From the NCBI RefSeq assembly GCF_009805705.1, contig NZ_VSMB01000002.1, forward strand, positions 1 through 64,000: a stretch of 64,000 nt of DNA, written 5' to 3'. Source of the DNA: Ruania rhizosphaerae. Lineage in GTDB: Bacteria > Actinomycetota > Actinomycetes > Actinomycetales > Beutenbergiaceae. Positions 9,023-18,183 of the stretch are shown here, one piece after another; position 1 is the first letter of the stretch, and every line of letters begins with the position of its first letter. The position numbers and the translations under genes are program-made. A model generated the notes under the pieces. It was not told the origin of the DNA. It made no database searches and was given only the letters and a program-made list of their open reading frames with translations.

Positions 9023-9708
9023 GACGAGGCGCGGACGGCCTCGACGGCCAGACCGGCGGCCAGACTGCGGGCCAGGAGCACCCGGATCCCCTCCGGGGCC
9101 GCGCGGCGCATCGCCTCGGAGTAGCCGATGCAGTCCAGGAATACCCAGTCCGCCCCGGCGGACCGGTGCCGCTCGATCGCAGCGGCGACATCGGCGACCG
9201 ACCCGGTGTAGGGGTCGGCATCGGCGACGAGCACGTCGCGCCCGAGCACGTGAGCCCAGCGTTCGGCCGCGGCGCGGGTCTGCGTCGGCAGCGGAGAGAC
9301 CACCCCGAGCCTCGGGCCGTCGGGCCCACGTCCCACCAGGCCGGCGACACCGGCGTGGGCGAGCGACTCGGCGTGCAGCACCGGCACCTCAGCCTCCAGG
9401 TGCCCGAGGTCGCCGGTGCACAGCACGAGCACGACCGAGGCACCGTCGTCGACGCATCGGTTCACGGCCGCACGCAGGTGCGGCATCAGCCGGGCGTGGG
9501 TGAGGACGGCGGAGGTGCCGTCAGCGAGCCGGCTGGTCAGCACCGGCTCCTGGGGCCCGGGCGCCAGGCCGGCGATCGTCTCCCGGTCGAGCCCGTCCAG
9601 GGCGCCGTGCTCGGTGTAGGGAACGGTGAGGGCGGCAGCAATGTCAGGGATCAGGTCGACTCGCGGCGACTGGCCGATGGTCACCAGGCCGAGCGTGCCC
9701 ACGGTCAT
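9019..9708 (-). CDS. AroM family protein (Asp/Glu racemase-like)
   Basis: This is a 229-aa protein of the AroM family, named after an E. coli gene of unknown function beside aroL. Visible are LGLVTIGQSPRVDLIPDI at the N-terminus, VVLVLCTGDLGHLE near residue 107, LGVVSPLPTQ, and GADWVFLDCIGYSEAMRR near residue 195. The paired cysteine contexts (LCTGD and DCIGY) in a repeated alpha/beta layout resemble the two catalytic cysteines of aspartate/glutamate/hydantoin racemases. I infer a possible racemase or related lyase role; no substrate can be read. It is the last gene of the peptide-uptake operon, and its ATG overlaps the preceding ABC gene's stop (ATGA). It is normally paired with no fixed pathway, so context matters. 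Confidence 0.85.
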   Translation of the reverse strand: MTVGTLGLVTIGQSPRVDLIPDIAAALTVPYTEHGALDGLDRETIAGLAPGPQEPVLTSRLADGTSAVLTHARLMPHLRAAVNRCVDDGASVVLVLCTGDLGHLEAEVPVLHAESLAHAGVAGLVGRGPDGPRLGVVSPLPTQTRAAAERWAHVLGRDVLVADADPYTGSVADVAAAIERHRSAGADWVFLDCIGYSEAMRRAAPEGIRVLLARSLAAGLAVEAVRASS

Positions 9709-11438
9709 CCCGCGGCCGCGATCCCGCGCTCGACGATCTCGCGCCGCTGGCTGCGGTTGTGCCGCTGGGCCGGGTCGGTGACGGGGACCGCCGCCAGCAA
9801 CGCCCGGGTATAGGGGTGCCGGGCGCGGGTGAAGATCTCCGTTGTGTTGCCCTGCTCAACCACCTGGCCGTGGCTCATCACCACCACGTGGTCGGCCATC
9901 ATCTCCACCACCGACAGGTCGTGGGAGATGAACACATAGGTCAGTCCGAGCCGCTCCTGCAGGTCCTTCATGAGCTCGAGCACCTGCGCCTGCACGGAGA
10001 CGTCGAGCGCGGAGACCGGTTCGTCGCACACCACGAGATCGGGGTCGAGCATGAGGGCGCGGGCGATCCCGATGCGCTGACGCTGCCCACCGGAGAACTC
10101 GTGCGGGAAACGGTCGGCATGGTCGGGTTCGAGACCGACGAGGGTAAGGACCTCGGCGATCCGCTCCTCGATCTGCACCGACGTCATGTCCGTGTGCAGC
10201 CGCAGCGGCTCGGCGAGCGTCCGGCCGATCAGCCAACGGGGGTCGAGTGAGGCGTAGGTGTCCTGGAAGACGATCTGCATCCGGGCACGCATCTGCCGCA
10301 TCCGTGCCTCGTCCAGGCTCAGCAGATCCTGACCGTCGAACCTCACCGCACCGGACGTGGGTTCGTGCAGGCGAAGCAGCGCCCGCCCGGTGGTCGACTT
10401 GCCCGAACCGGACTCCCCCACGATGGCCACAGTCGTGCCCCGGGGGACGGCGAAGCTCACCCCGCGCACGGCCTGCACCGGTTCGGAGCGGCGCCCGCCG
10501 ATGCGCTGGCCGGGGAAGGTCTTGACCAGGTCGCGCACCTCGAGCAGGGGCGGGGCGTCCTCGGGAGACGGCTGGCTCTCCTTCGGTTCGGGGGTCTCGG
10601 CAGGTGCGGCGCTGTCGTCGAGGTCCAGGGCGTCCGCCACTCGGCTCCGGCCTTCCGGCATGAAGCTCAGCAGTCGCTTGGTGTACTCGGCCTGTGGCCG
10701 GTCGAACAGGTCCTGCACGGCCGCCGTCTCCTGGATCGTCCCGCCGTACATCACCGCCACGTCGTCACAGGTCTGGGCAACGACGCCGAGGTCGTGGGTG
10801 ATGAGCAATACCGAGGTGCCGTGCTCGGCCTGCAGGTCCAGGATGAGGTCGAGGATCTGCAGCTGGGTGGTGACGTCGAGCGCCGTGGTGGGTTCGTCGG
10901 CGATCAGCAGCGCGGGCTCGCAGGACATCGCCATCGCGATCATCGCGCGCTGGCGCATCCCGCCGGAGAGCTGGTGTGGGTAGCTGTCGAGCATCCGCGC
11001 GCTCTGGCGGATCCCGACCATGTCGAGCAGTTCGCGTGACCTGTCCCGTGCCGCGCGCCGCCCCAGCCGCATGTGCCGCCGCAACGGCTCGGCCATCTGG
11101 TTGCCGATGGTGAACACGGGGTTCAGCGCAGTCATCGGCTCCTGGAAGATCGTGGCGACCTGCCCACCGCGCACCCCGCGCAGCTGCCGTTCACTGAGGG
11201 AGGTCAGGTCCCGGCCCTCCAGCAGGATGCGGCCGGAGGTCACGTGGACGCTGCGGCGTGGCAGCAGGCGGGTGATACTCATCGCCGTCACCGACTTCCC
11301 GCTGCCGGACTCCCCCACCAGCCCGAGCGATCCCCCGCGCGGGATGCGCAGGTTCACACCCTGGACGGCATCCAGCGGGCCCCGGGAGGTGTCGATCCGG
11401 ACCGACAGGTCCTCCACGACGAGGAGATCGTCATGCAT
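9705..11438 (-). CDS. Dipeptide/oligopeptide ABC transporter, two fused ATPase domains
   Basis: This is a single-chain DppD-DppF-type ATPase of 577 aa. Domain 1 has Walker A GESGSGKS at residues 42-49, signature LSGGM at 157-161 and Walker B LLIADEP. Domain 2 has Walker A at 341-348, signature FSGGQ at 448-452 and Walker B LVVCDEP. They are joined by an acidic Pro-rich linker (about 262-295). Both domains carry the C-terminal oligopeptide extension with [12 protein letters not shown] in the second. It should power the permeases encoded upstream. The ATG at 11438 overlaps the end of the DUF1177 gene by eight bases, so expression is coupled. Fused ATPases of this kind are common in actinobacterial peptide importers. 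Confidence 0.95.
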   Translation of the reverse strand: MHDDLLVVEDLSVRIDTSRGPLDAVQGVNLRIPRGGSLGLVGESGSGKSVTAMSITRLLPRRSVHVTSGRILLEGRDLTSLSERQLRGVRGGQVATIFQEPMTALNPVFTIGNQMAEPLRRHMRLGRRAARDRSRELLDMVGIRQSARMLDSYPHQLSGGMRQRAMIAMAMSCEPALLIADEPTTALDVTTQLQILDLILDLQAEHGTSVLLITHDLGVVAQTCDDVAVMYGGTIQETAAVQDLFDRPQAEYTKRLLSFMPEGRSRVADALDLDDSAAPAETPEPKESQPSPEDAPPLLEVRDLVKTFPGQRIGGRRSEPVQAVRGVSFAVPRGTTVAIVGESGSGKSTTGRALLRLHEPTSGAVRFDGQDLLSLDEARMRQMRARMQIVFQDTYASLDPRWLIGRTLAEPLRLHTDMTSVQIEERIAEVLTLVGLEPDHADRFPHEFSGGQRQRIGIARALMLDPDLVVCDEPVSALDVSVQAQVLELMKDLQERLGLTYVFISHDLSVVEMMADHVVVMSHGQVVEQGNTTEIFTRARHPYTRALLAAVPVTDPAQRHNRSQRREIVERGIAAAG

Positions 11439-12381
11439 GGCTGACGCCCAGCGTCTGCAGATGTTCGGCGGTGCCGTAAAGCCGGGTCAGATCGGCGAAG
11501 GCTGCCTCGTCGTGAAAGCGGAGCGTGCCGGCACCGTAGCCCTTCGCGACCTCGATGCTGAAGCGGGCAGCGAGTGCGATGTCGGTCTCGTGGCTGGCGC
11601 CGGTCGCGCAGCCGGCCACGGGGGTGACCGTCGTCAGTGCCACGCCCACCACCGGCCCGGTCGCCACCACGGCCGGCTGCAGGATGGAGTTGATGTGGTC
11701 CAGGCCGTTGCCGTAGGGGGTGATGTCCTGGGTGGAGAGCGCGAACACCGCGGCAGGCTCACCGGAGACGGTCTCCAGTACCGAGATCAGGTCCGGGCTG
11801 ACCGGGAGGATGTACCCCTGCCGCACAGTCGGGGAGATCGCGACACCGCGGTGGTTGATGACGCGGTTGCCCTTGGTGGTGTCGATGGAGAGGATCGCCT
11901 CCATCTCCGGCTTGACCTCCTGAGTGTTCATCGTGTGCACATCCACCGGGGAGGACATGAAGGGCACCGGGTCGTGCGGCTGGGTCGGCGCCCATGCGCA
12001 CACATGGGTGGAGACGATCACATCGCCGGGCAGCCGGTCGCCGCGGGTGTGCATCGTCAGCAGCCGGGCTGCCGTCGAGAGTGCGGCGGTCGCTCCGTCA
12101 CCGTCGGAGACGTACCCGATCAGCTCCGGCCGCGCCCCCACCCCGCCGAGGCGTCCGACCACACCGAGCGTGGGCGCCTCGCCACCGCTGAGACGCCCAT
12201 CGGTGCCGGGGATGGTGACGGTGATGAAGTCCGTGGACCCCTCGTCCCCACTCACCCGCTCGACCTCGATGCGGCAGCCGGAGTCGGCGGGGGTGAGGGT
12301 GCGCAGGTGCGCGGCAAGCGTCTCACCGTCGGCGCTGGGGCTGTCCAGCAGGTCGAGGATGGTCAGGACGTCCTTGAGCAA
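11431..12381 (-). CDS. DUF1177 family protein
   Basis: I recognise the protein as DUF1177: LKDVLTILDLLDSP at the start, GDVIVSTHVCAWAP, ILSIDTTKGNRVINHRG, PVSPDLISVLE and GASHETDIALAARFSIEVAKGYGAG. No biochemical function is established for the family. The conserved Asp/His/Cys-rich segments (DTTKGN, HVCAWAP, THDI-like) could hold a metal or an active site, but I cannot name one. The start is TTG 12381 (316 aa), preceded by GAAGGAAG six bases upstream; the longer in-frame extension lacks family similarity. It overlaps the 3' end of the M20 peptidase gene by 19 bases and lies in one operon with peptide transporter and AroM genes, so a role after peptide import is likely. Confidence 0.85.
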   Translation of the reverse strand: MLKDVLTILDLLDSPSADGETLAAHLRTLTPADSGCRIEVERVSGDEGSTDFITVTIPGTDGRLSGGEAPTLGVVGRLGGVGARPELIGYVSDGDGATAALSTAARLLTMHTRGDRLPGDVIVSTHVCAWAPTQPHDPVPFMSSPVDVHTMNTQEVKPEMEAILSIDTTKGNRVINHRGVAISPTVRQGYILPVSPDLISVLETVSGEPAAVFALSTQDITPYGNGLDHINSILQPAVVATGPVVGVALTTVTPVAGCATGASHETDIALAARFSIEVAKGYGAGTLRFHDEAAFADLTRLYGTAEHLQTLGVSHA

Positions 12382-13697
12382 TGGTCTTCCTTCTCGTTCG
12401 TTCGGACCCCGAGGTAGCGCAGGGTGGTGAGCGCATAGGTCTTGGCAGCGAGGATCACCGACTCGACCGGGGCGCATTCGTCGAACCCGTGAATCGTGGC
12501 CAGTTCGGCGGGCCCGTACTGCAGCACCGGGATGCCGTGGCTGCGGAAGGTCCGGGCGTCCGAGGATGCCCACTGCAGCACCCCGGCGGTCTCCGGGTCC
12601 CCGGAGAGCTCAGCGAGTGCGTCGACCAGCGTGGCGACCACCGGATCGTCCGGAAGTGTCCAGTTCGGTTCACTGCGGAAGCCGATCTCCTCGATCTCGG
12701 CCTCCACGCCCGCCTCGGCCAGGAGTCGCTCGGTCTCGGCCCGCACTTGGGCGCGGGACAGGCCGATCGGCACCCGGGTGTCGACCTCCACCACGCAGGA
12801 GTCCGCGACGACGTTCGTGGACGAGCCGCCGTGGACGGTCCCGATGTTGACGGTGACGTGCTCGAAGACCGCGGAGATGCCGTCCTGGTAGCCCTCGCGC
12901 TCCTCCGCGAACCGCTTGGAGGACTCGATGAGGTCGCGTACCTCGGCCGGCGCGTCCGGGGTCATCTCCCACAGTCCCTGCAGGGCCAGGATCGCCCGCG
13001 CGGCGAGAAGGTTGGCGTTCTGCCCGTGCAGCGGCTGCAGGCTGCCGTGACCCGGCTTGCCGGAGATCGTCAGCCGGAACCAGTTGCTGCCCTTCTGACC
13101 GATCGTGGGGTGCGTACGCTCGGCGGGCTCGGCGATCACCGCCCCGGTGGCGCCGTCCAGGTGCCCGTTCTCGAGCAGCCAGTGCGCCCCGAGCGGTCCG
13201 CCGGTCTCCTCGTCCGCCACCGAGGCCAGGGAGAGCGTGCCGGCCAGCGGCACGCCGAGGCGGTGCAGCAGCACCGTTGTGAACAGCGTGCCGGCGAGGC
13301 CGGCTTTCATATCACTCGCCCCGCGGCCCCGGAGGTAACCGTCGACGACGTCCCCTGCGAACGGAGGGAACGTCCAGCGGGAAGTGTCCCCCACCGGGAC
13401 GACGTCATGGTGACCGGCGAGCGCGAGGTGACGGGGCCCGGCCGAGGTGGGCTGCGCCGTCGTGGGTGGGGTGATCCGGGACAGGACGTTCAGGCGCCCC
13501 TCGCCCGCATCCAGCACCTCGACCTCGAGCCCGGCCTCGCGCAGGTAGGCGGCGACGAACTCGGCCACCTCGGTGCAGTCACCCGGCGGGTTCTCGCTCG
13601 GGATGCGGATGAGGTCTCCGGCCAGGGCGAGCAGGTCGTCGCTGGTGCGGTCGATCTCGTCGAGGACGATCTGCTCCCACTGCGTGAGGCTGGTCAT
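12363..13697 (-). CDS. M20 family metallopeptidase / N-acyl-amino-acid deacylase
   Basis: This is a zinc amidohydrolase of the ArgE/DapE/CPG2 group (444 aa). Zinc site motifs are clear: GHHDVVP (His96 ligand, Asp98), GRGASDMKAG (Asp129, bridging), VADEETGG (Glu163 general base, Glu164 ligand), then GQKGSNWFRLTISGKPGHGS introducing the dimerisation domain. Such enzymes cleave N-acyl amino acids, succinyl-diaminopimelate or dipeptides; the exact substrate cannot be read. Its place directly after the binding protein gene (overlap ATGA) suggests it acts on the imported compound in the cytoplasm. There is no signal peptide. Confidence 0.93.
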   Translation of the reverse strand: MTSLTQWEQIVLDEIDRTSDDLLALAGDLIRIPSENPPGDCTEVAEFVAAYLREAGLEVEVLDAGEGRLNVLSRITPPTTAQPTSAGPRHLALAGHHDVVPVGDTSRWTFPPFAGDVVDGYLRGRGASDMKAGLAGTLFTTVLLHRLGVPLAGTLSLASVADEETGGPLGAHWLLENGHLDGATGAVIAEPAERTHPTIGQKGSNWFRLTISGKPGHGSLQPLHGQNANLLAARAILALQGLWEMTPDAPAEVRDLIESSKRFAEEREGYQDGISAVFEHVTVNIGTVHGGSSTNVVADSCVVEVDTRVPIGLSRAQVRAETERLLAEAGVEAEIEEIGFRSEPNWTLPDDPVVATLVDALAELSGDPETAGVLQWASSDARTFRSHGIPVLQYGPAELATIHGFDECAPVESVILAAKTYALTTLRYLGVRTNEKEDHCSRTS

Positions 13698-15268
13698 GAG
13701 CGGCTCATCTGGAAGAAGCGGATGATGCCGTCCGGGTAGGAGGTGTACCCCTCCACGCCGTCGCGGTGGGCCACCACGATGTTGTACTCGTACAGGTAGG
13801 CCCAGGGCGCCTCGGTGGTGATGATCTCCTGCATCTGCCCATACAGGTCCGCGCGCACGTCCGCATCGGGCTCGGTGGCGGCCTGCTCCCAGAGCGCGTT
13901 GACCTCGTCGTTGTCGTAGTTGACGTAGTTGCTGGTGCCCTCGGCGGTCAGCAGCAGTCCCAGGTGGTAGCCGGGGTCGTTGACGAACGAGGTCCAGCGG
14001 CTGATGTAGGACTGCACCTCACCGGTGGCGAGTGCGTCCAGGAACTGCGGGCGGGCCATGTTCTCGATGTTCATGGTCACGCCGATCTCGGCGAGCTCTG
14101 CCTGGATGAGGACGGCGTCGTCGGCCCAGTCCTGGAAGCCGGAGCCGAGGGTGAAGTCGAACTCGAAACCGTCCGGATATCCTGCCTCGGCGAGCAGTTC
14201 GCGTGCGGTATCCAGGTCGTGGGAGTACTCATACCCGGCGTCGGTCCAGCCCGGGGTGGAGCTGGCCACCGAGGAGGTCATCGGCGAGGCCTGGCCCATC
14301 ATCACGTCACTGATCAAGTTCTCGTACGGGATCGCGTAGGAGATCGCCTGCCGCACGAGTGGGTCGTCGAACGGCTCGATCGCGGTGTTCATGCCGAAGT
14401 ACAGGATCTTGTTGCTGGCGCGGGAGTCGATGGTGACGCCGTCGACCGCAGCGAGGGACTCGACATCCTTCGGCGGCACCTCGAGGGCGACGTCCACCTC
14501 GCCGTTCTGCAGCAGCTGCACCCGGTTGGAGGCCTCACCGATGAACTTCATGGTCACCTGTCGCAGCGCCGGGGCCTCGCCCCAGTAGTCGTCGTTGCGG
14601 GTCAGGACAGCCTCGCTGGCCGGATCCCAGGAGTCGACCGTGTACGGGCCGGATCCGGCGGTGTTGGCGGCGAGCCAGTCGGTCCCGCCGTTCTCCTCCA
14701 CCAGGTCCATGTTGATGATGGAGAAGGAGTACATGGGCAGGATCTGCAGGAACAGGTGGTTCGGTGCGGTCAGGTCGATCTGCACCGTGTACTCGTCGAG
14801 GGCCTGGACATCCTCGATCCCGGCCATGCCGTAGAGGAACGCAGCGTTGGAGGAGGACGCGATGTAGTCGAAGGTGGCGTCGACATCCTCAGCGGTCAGA
14901 TCGCTGCCGTCCTGGAAGGTCACGCCCTCACGCAGGTGGAAGGTGTAGCGGGTGTCCCCCTCGGAGACGTCCCAGCTCTCCGCCAGCATCGGCTCGATCT
15001 GTGAGGTGTCGGCCTCGTACTGACCATCGACCTCGGTGCGCGCGTACGTGACCAACTGGTCATAGGCGGCGAGCACGAAGGTGTCGGAGGTGACGTCGCT
15101 GGCGATGGCCGGGTCGAGCGTCGTACCGCCCTCGGAGTAGGCGACCGTGAGAGTGTCGGTAGCCTCCTCGCCACCGGCGGCGCCGCCATCGTCGGAGTTG
15201 GCGTTGGCTCCACAGGCGCTGAGCACCAGTGCGGACCCGAGGGCCAGTGTGACTGCCTGACGTTTCAT
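13694..15268 (-). CDS. Peptide ABC transporter substrate-binding lipoprotein
   Basis: This is a family-5 solute-binding protein (DppA/OppA type, 524 aa). It has a lipoprotein signal with lipobox LSAC (Cys19), an acidic Gly-rich linker, then LTVAYSEGGTTLDPAIASD, TYTFHLREGVTFQDGS, LTAEDVDATFDYI and TRNDDYWGEAPAL, which are hallmark segments. The ATG at 15268 (MKRQ) is preferred over one four codons earlier because GGAG lies six bases before it. It captures peptides or related compounds outside the membrane for the DppBC-like permease. It sits between the permease and M20 genes in the operon. Confidence 0.94.
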   Translation of the reverse strand: MKRQAVTLALGSALVLSACGANANSDDGGAAGGEEATDTLTVAYSEGGTTLDPAIASDVTSDTFVLAAYDQLVTYARTEVDGQYEADTSQIEPMLAESWDVSEGDTRYTFHLREGVTFQDGSDLTAEDVDATFDYIASSSNAAFLYGMAGIEDVQALDEYTVQIDLTAPNHLFLQILPMYSFSIINMDLVEENGGTDWLAANTAGSGPYTVDSWDPASEAVLTRNDDYWGEAPALRQVTMKFIGEASNRVQLLQNGEVDVALEVPPKDVESLAAVDGVTIDSRASNKILYFGMNTAIEPFDDPLVRQAISYAIPYENLISDVMMGQASPMTSSVASSTPGWTDAGYEYSHDLDTARELLAEAGYPDGFEFDFTLGSGFQDWADDAVLIQAELAEIGVTMNIENMARPQFLDALATGEVQSYISRWTSFVNDPGYHLGLLLTAEGTSNYVNYDNDEVNALWEQAATEPDADVRADLYGQMQEIITTEAPWAYLYEYNIVVAHRDGVEGYTSYPDGIIRFFQMSRS

Positions 15269-15302
15269 GGGTTGCTCCATTTCAGGTGAGGGGGCGAAGC
15301 GT

Positions 15303-16172
15303 CTAGCGGCTCGTGCGCAGGCGCGGGTCGAGCACGTCCCGCAGTCCGTCGCCGAGCAGGTTGAAACCGAGGATCGAGGTGGCGATCGCGATGCCGGGGA
15401 AGGTGGTCATCCACCACTCGCCGCTGATGATGTAGCCGCGTCCGTCGGAGATCATCACGCCCCACTCGGCCAGGGGTGGCTGGGCTCCGAGGCCGATGAA
15501 GCTCAGAGACGCGGCGGTGAGGATGGCATAGCCCATCCCGAGAGTGGCGCGCACGAGGATCGGGGCGAAGGCGTTCGGCACCACATGCCGGGCGAAGATC
15601 GTCATCCGTGGCAGTCCGATCGCGTGACCGGCATCGACGAAGTCGCGTTCGCGCAGCGACACCGTCTGGCTGTACATGATGCGGGCGAACTCGGGGATAC
15701 CGACGATGCCGACGGCGACCATGGCGCTGGTCATCCCGGCGCCCAGGCTCGCCGCGATCGCCATCGCCAGCACGAGCGGTGGGAAGGCCAGCAGCACATC
15801 CATCACCCGCATCACGACATTGCCGAAGCGACCACCCAGGAACCCGGCGAGGCCGCCCAGAGGCACCCCGATCACGAGTGAGATGCCGACAGCGAGCAGA
15901 CCGGTCCAGAGCGAGACCCGACCGCCGGCCAGCACCCGGGTGAGAATGTCCCGCCCGAAGTTGTCCGTGCCGAACAGGTGGTCTGCTCCTGGCGGGCTGA
16001 GCAGGGGGCCGGCACCCGTCTCGGCCGCACCATAGGGACTGAGCGGCACCACCAGCGCCCCGAGGGTCCACAGGGCGACGAACACAAGACCGACGACGGC
16101 GATCCGGTTGCGCAGCAGCAGTCGCCAGGCGGTCGTGGGGCGCGTACGGGCGAGGGTCGTCGGCTCAGGCAT
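15303..16172 (-). CDS. Peptide ABC transporter permease, DppC type
   Basis: This is an inner-membrane permease subunit of 289 aa. The N-terminal segment WRLLLRNRIAVVGLVFVALWTLGALV is followed by HLFGTDNFGRDILTRVLAGGR, a DppC/OppC hallmark, and by multiple hydrophobic helices. The EAA-type cytoplasmic loop facing the ATPase is DAGHAIGLPRMTIFARHVVPN near residue 190. The last part GLGAQPPLAEWGVMI and GFNLLGDGLRDVLDPR is also family-typical. It overlaps the DppB-type gene by eight bases. Confidence 0.95.
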   Translation of the reverse strand: MPEPTTLARTRPTTAWRLLLRNRIAVVGLVFVALWTLGALVVPLSPYGAAETGAGPLLSPPGADHLFGTDNFGRDILTRVLAGGRVSLWTGLLAVGISLVIGVPLGGLAGFLGGRFGNVVMRVMDVLLAFPPLVLAMAIAASLGAGMTSAMVAVGIVGIPEFARIMYSQTVSLRERDFVDAGHAIGLPRMTIFARHVVPNAFAPILVRATLGMGYAILTAASLSFIGLGAQPPLAEWGVMISDGRGYIISGEWWMTTFPGIAIATSILGFNLLGDGLRDVLDPRLRTSR

Positions 16173-17172
16173 GGGTCGTCCTCGGGTCGAGCACGCCGTT
16201 GAACAGGTCCACGAGCAGGTTCACCACGAGGTAGACGACGGCAGCGAGCAGGGTGAACGCCTGCACCGGCGCGTAGTCGGTGGCCAGCACGGCGTCGGTG
16301 ACATAGGAGCCCAGTCCCGGCCAGGTGAAGATGGTCTCGGTGATGACGGCTCCCCCGAGCAACTGGCCGAACTGCAGGCCGACCACGGTCATCGTGACGG
16401 GGGCGGCGTTCTTCAGCGCGTGCTTGCCGATCACTGTCAACGGTGGCAAGCCCTTCGACCGGGCCGTGCGGATGTAGTCCTGGTCGATGACCTCGAGCAT
16501 CGCCGAGCGAGTCATCCGGGCGATGATCGCGGTGCTGCCGGTGGCCAGCACCATGGCCGGCCAGATCAGGTGTGCCAACGAGGAACGCAGGGCCGCGAGA
16601 TCGCCCGTGAGGAGCGAGTCGACAACGTACAGGCCAGTGATCGAGGTCGGCGGGTTGAGCCCGGAATCGATACGACCCAGTGGTGCCGGCTGCCATCCGA
16701 GCTGTCCGTAGAACAGGTAGATGACCATCAGTCCGAGCCAGAACAGCGGCATCGAGGCTCCCACGAGCGAGAGCACGCGACTGACGTGATCGATCGGGCG
16801 GTCGCGCCGCGTGGCGCTGATGATGCCGATGGGGACCCCGATCAGCAGGGCCAGGACCAGCGCCGCGAGGGACAGCTCGATGGTGGCCGGCAAGCGCGTG
16901 GCGAACTCCTCGACGACGGTGCGGCCGGTGTGCCACGAGAAGCCGAGATCTCCCCGCAGGAGGTCGCCGACGTAGCGGAAGAACTGCTCCCAGATCGGGC
17001 GGTCGAGGCCCATCTCCCGGCGCACCTGCTCCACCACACTGGGAGCCGCCTGCTCACCGGCGAACGTGCGGGCCGGGTCACCGGGAAGCACCCGGGTGAT
17101 GAGGAAGATGCACACGATCACACCCAGCAGTGCGGGGATCATCGCGGCGATCCGACGGGCGATGTACGGCAC
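16165..17172 (-). CDS. Peptide ABC transporter permease, DppB type
   Basis: This is the first gene of the leftward peptide operon (335 aa, GTG start, GGAGG nine bases upstream). It has the DppB N-terminus IARRIAAMIPALLGVIVCIFLITRVLPGDPA, then LGLDRPI-like MGLDRPIWEQFFRYV, GDLGFSWHTGRTV and the ATPase-contact loop DYIRTARSKGLPPLTVIGKHALKNA. Six hydrophobic segments can be seen. With the DppC-type partner it forms the membrane channel. The divergent IclR regulator and the repeats between them suggest local control. Confidence 0.95.
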   Translation of the reverse strand: MPYIARRIAAMIPALLGVIVCIFLITRVLPGDPARTFAGEQAAPSVVEQVRREMGLDRPIWEQFFRYVGDLLRGDLGFSWHTGRTVVEEFATRLPATIELSLAALVLALLIGVPIGIISATRRDRPIDHVSRVLSLVGASMPLFWLGLMVIYLFYGQLGWQPAPLGRIDSGLNPPTSITGLYVVDSLLTGDLAALRSSLAHLIWPAMVLATGSTAIIARMTRSAMLEVIDQDYIRTARSKGLPPLTVIGKHALKNAAPVTMTVVGLQFGQLLGGAVITETIFTWPGLGSYVTDAVLATDYAPVQAFTLLAAVVYLVVNLLVDLFNGVLDPRTTHA

Positions 17173-17217
17173 GTGGTCGCACCTCCCATCTCACTTCTCG
17201 GGCTCAGCGTCCGGCTC

Positions 17218-17264
17218 TCGGTCACTGCGTGGAAGTGAGCGTCCAACCGATCGGTCACTTTGTG
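17218..17264. promoter_or_regulatory. Candidate IclR operator: two direct repeats
   Basis: TCGGTCACTGCGTG (17218-17231) and TCGGTCACTTTGTG (17251-17264) share 12 of 14 bases. They are spaced 33 bases start to start, about three helical turns, in the gap between the divergent IclR and peptide-transporter genes. CATCTCACT also occurs twice nearby (17187 and 17271). The repeats are visible in the sequence; binding by the IclR protein is inferred. Confidence 0.5.
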
Positions 17265-17349
17265 CAACCTCATCTCACTATTTGCGCTACGACCTCATTC
17301 TGTGACATGGCCGCTGCTACGGTGAGTCGACGACGACAGGAAGGACACG

Positions 17350-18183
17350 ATGGACGCCACGCCCTCGGATCGGCGGCGCTCTCCGCTGCAGACGGTGGAC
17401 CGGGCCCTGCAGGTCCTGCTCTCCTACTCCGAGCGTCGCACCCAGTGGTCCGTGACCGAGCTGGCCGAGGAGTTCTCGCTCGACAAGTCCACCGCCCAGC
17501 GCCTCCTCGCGGCCCTGGCTGCACGCGGCTTCCTGCGCGTCGAGGCCGACACCCGGCGTTACACGCTCGGCCCGACGATGTGGCGGATGGCACAGCTGTG
17601 GGAGCGGACCGGAGGGCTCGCGCGCCTCGCGGATCCGGTGGTGCTCCGGCTCGCCGAAGACACCGGCGCCGCCGCGGCCTTCGCGATCCCGGACGGCACA
17701 CACGTTCGCTGTGTCGCCGCCGCCGACGGGTCCGACGGGCCGCTGCGCAGCTCAGCGCTGGTCGGTGACCTCTACCCGGCGCACGCCGGTGCGACCGCAC
17801 GTGCGTACTTCGCGTTCATCGGCCGGGCCGAGCGTCGCGCCCTGTTGTGGGGCCGCCCGATGGGCCGATTCACCGACCGGACCGAGGTCGATGTACTCGC
17901 CCTGGAAGAGAAATTCGCCGAAACCGAACTGCTCGGCTATGCCACCTCCGAGGGCGAGTACGACGAGAACACCCGCGCACTCGCCGTCCCGGTGATGCTG
18001 GGCAGACGAGCGGTCGGATCGCTGACCCTGGGTCAATCGATCGTCGAGCACCCAACCTCCACTCTCACCGACCACCTCTCCCGGCTCCTGACCGCGAGCC
18101 TGGAGCTCACGGACCTGCTCGGGCAGAACAGCGCCGCCCAACGCAGGCGACGCCCGCACACCACCCGAAGGGGATCCCGATGA
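17350..18183 (+). CDS. IclR family transcriptional regulator
   Basis: This is a 277-aa regulator with an N-terminal winged helix (TVDRALQVLLSYSERRTQWSVTELAEEF, then LDKSTAQRLLAALAARGFL at about 40-60) and a C-terminal IclR effector-binding GAF-like domain (DPVVLRLAEDTGAAAAFAI, AHAGATARAYFA, GYATSEGEYDENTRALAVPVM). AGGAAGGA lies just before the ATG. It is divergent from the peptide operon and its stop overlaps the pepE start (ATGA). It probably controls both directions in response to an imported metabolite. Whether it activates or represses cannot be told. Confidence 0.93.
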   Translation: MDATPSDRRRSPLQTVDRALQVLLSYSERRTQWSVTELAEEFSLDKSTAQRLLAALAARGFLRVEADTRRYTLGPTMWRMAQLWERTGGLARLADPVVLRLAEDTGAAAAFAIPDGTHVRCVAAADGSDGPLRSSALVGDLYPAHAGATARAYFAFIGRAERRALLWGRPMGRFTDRTEVDVLALEEKFAETELLGYATSEGEYDENTRALAVPVMLGRRAVGSLTLGQSIVEHPTSTLTDHLSRLLTASLELTDLLGQNSAAQRRRRPHTTRRGSR

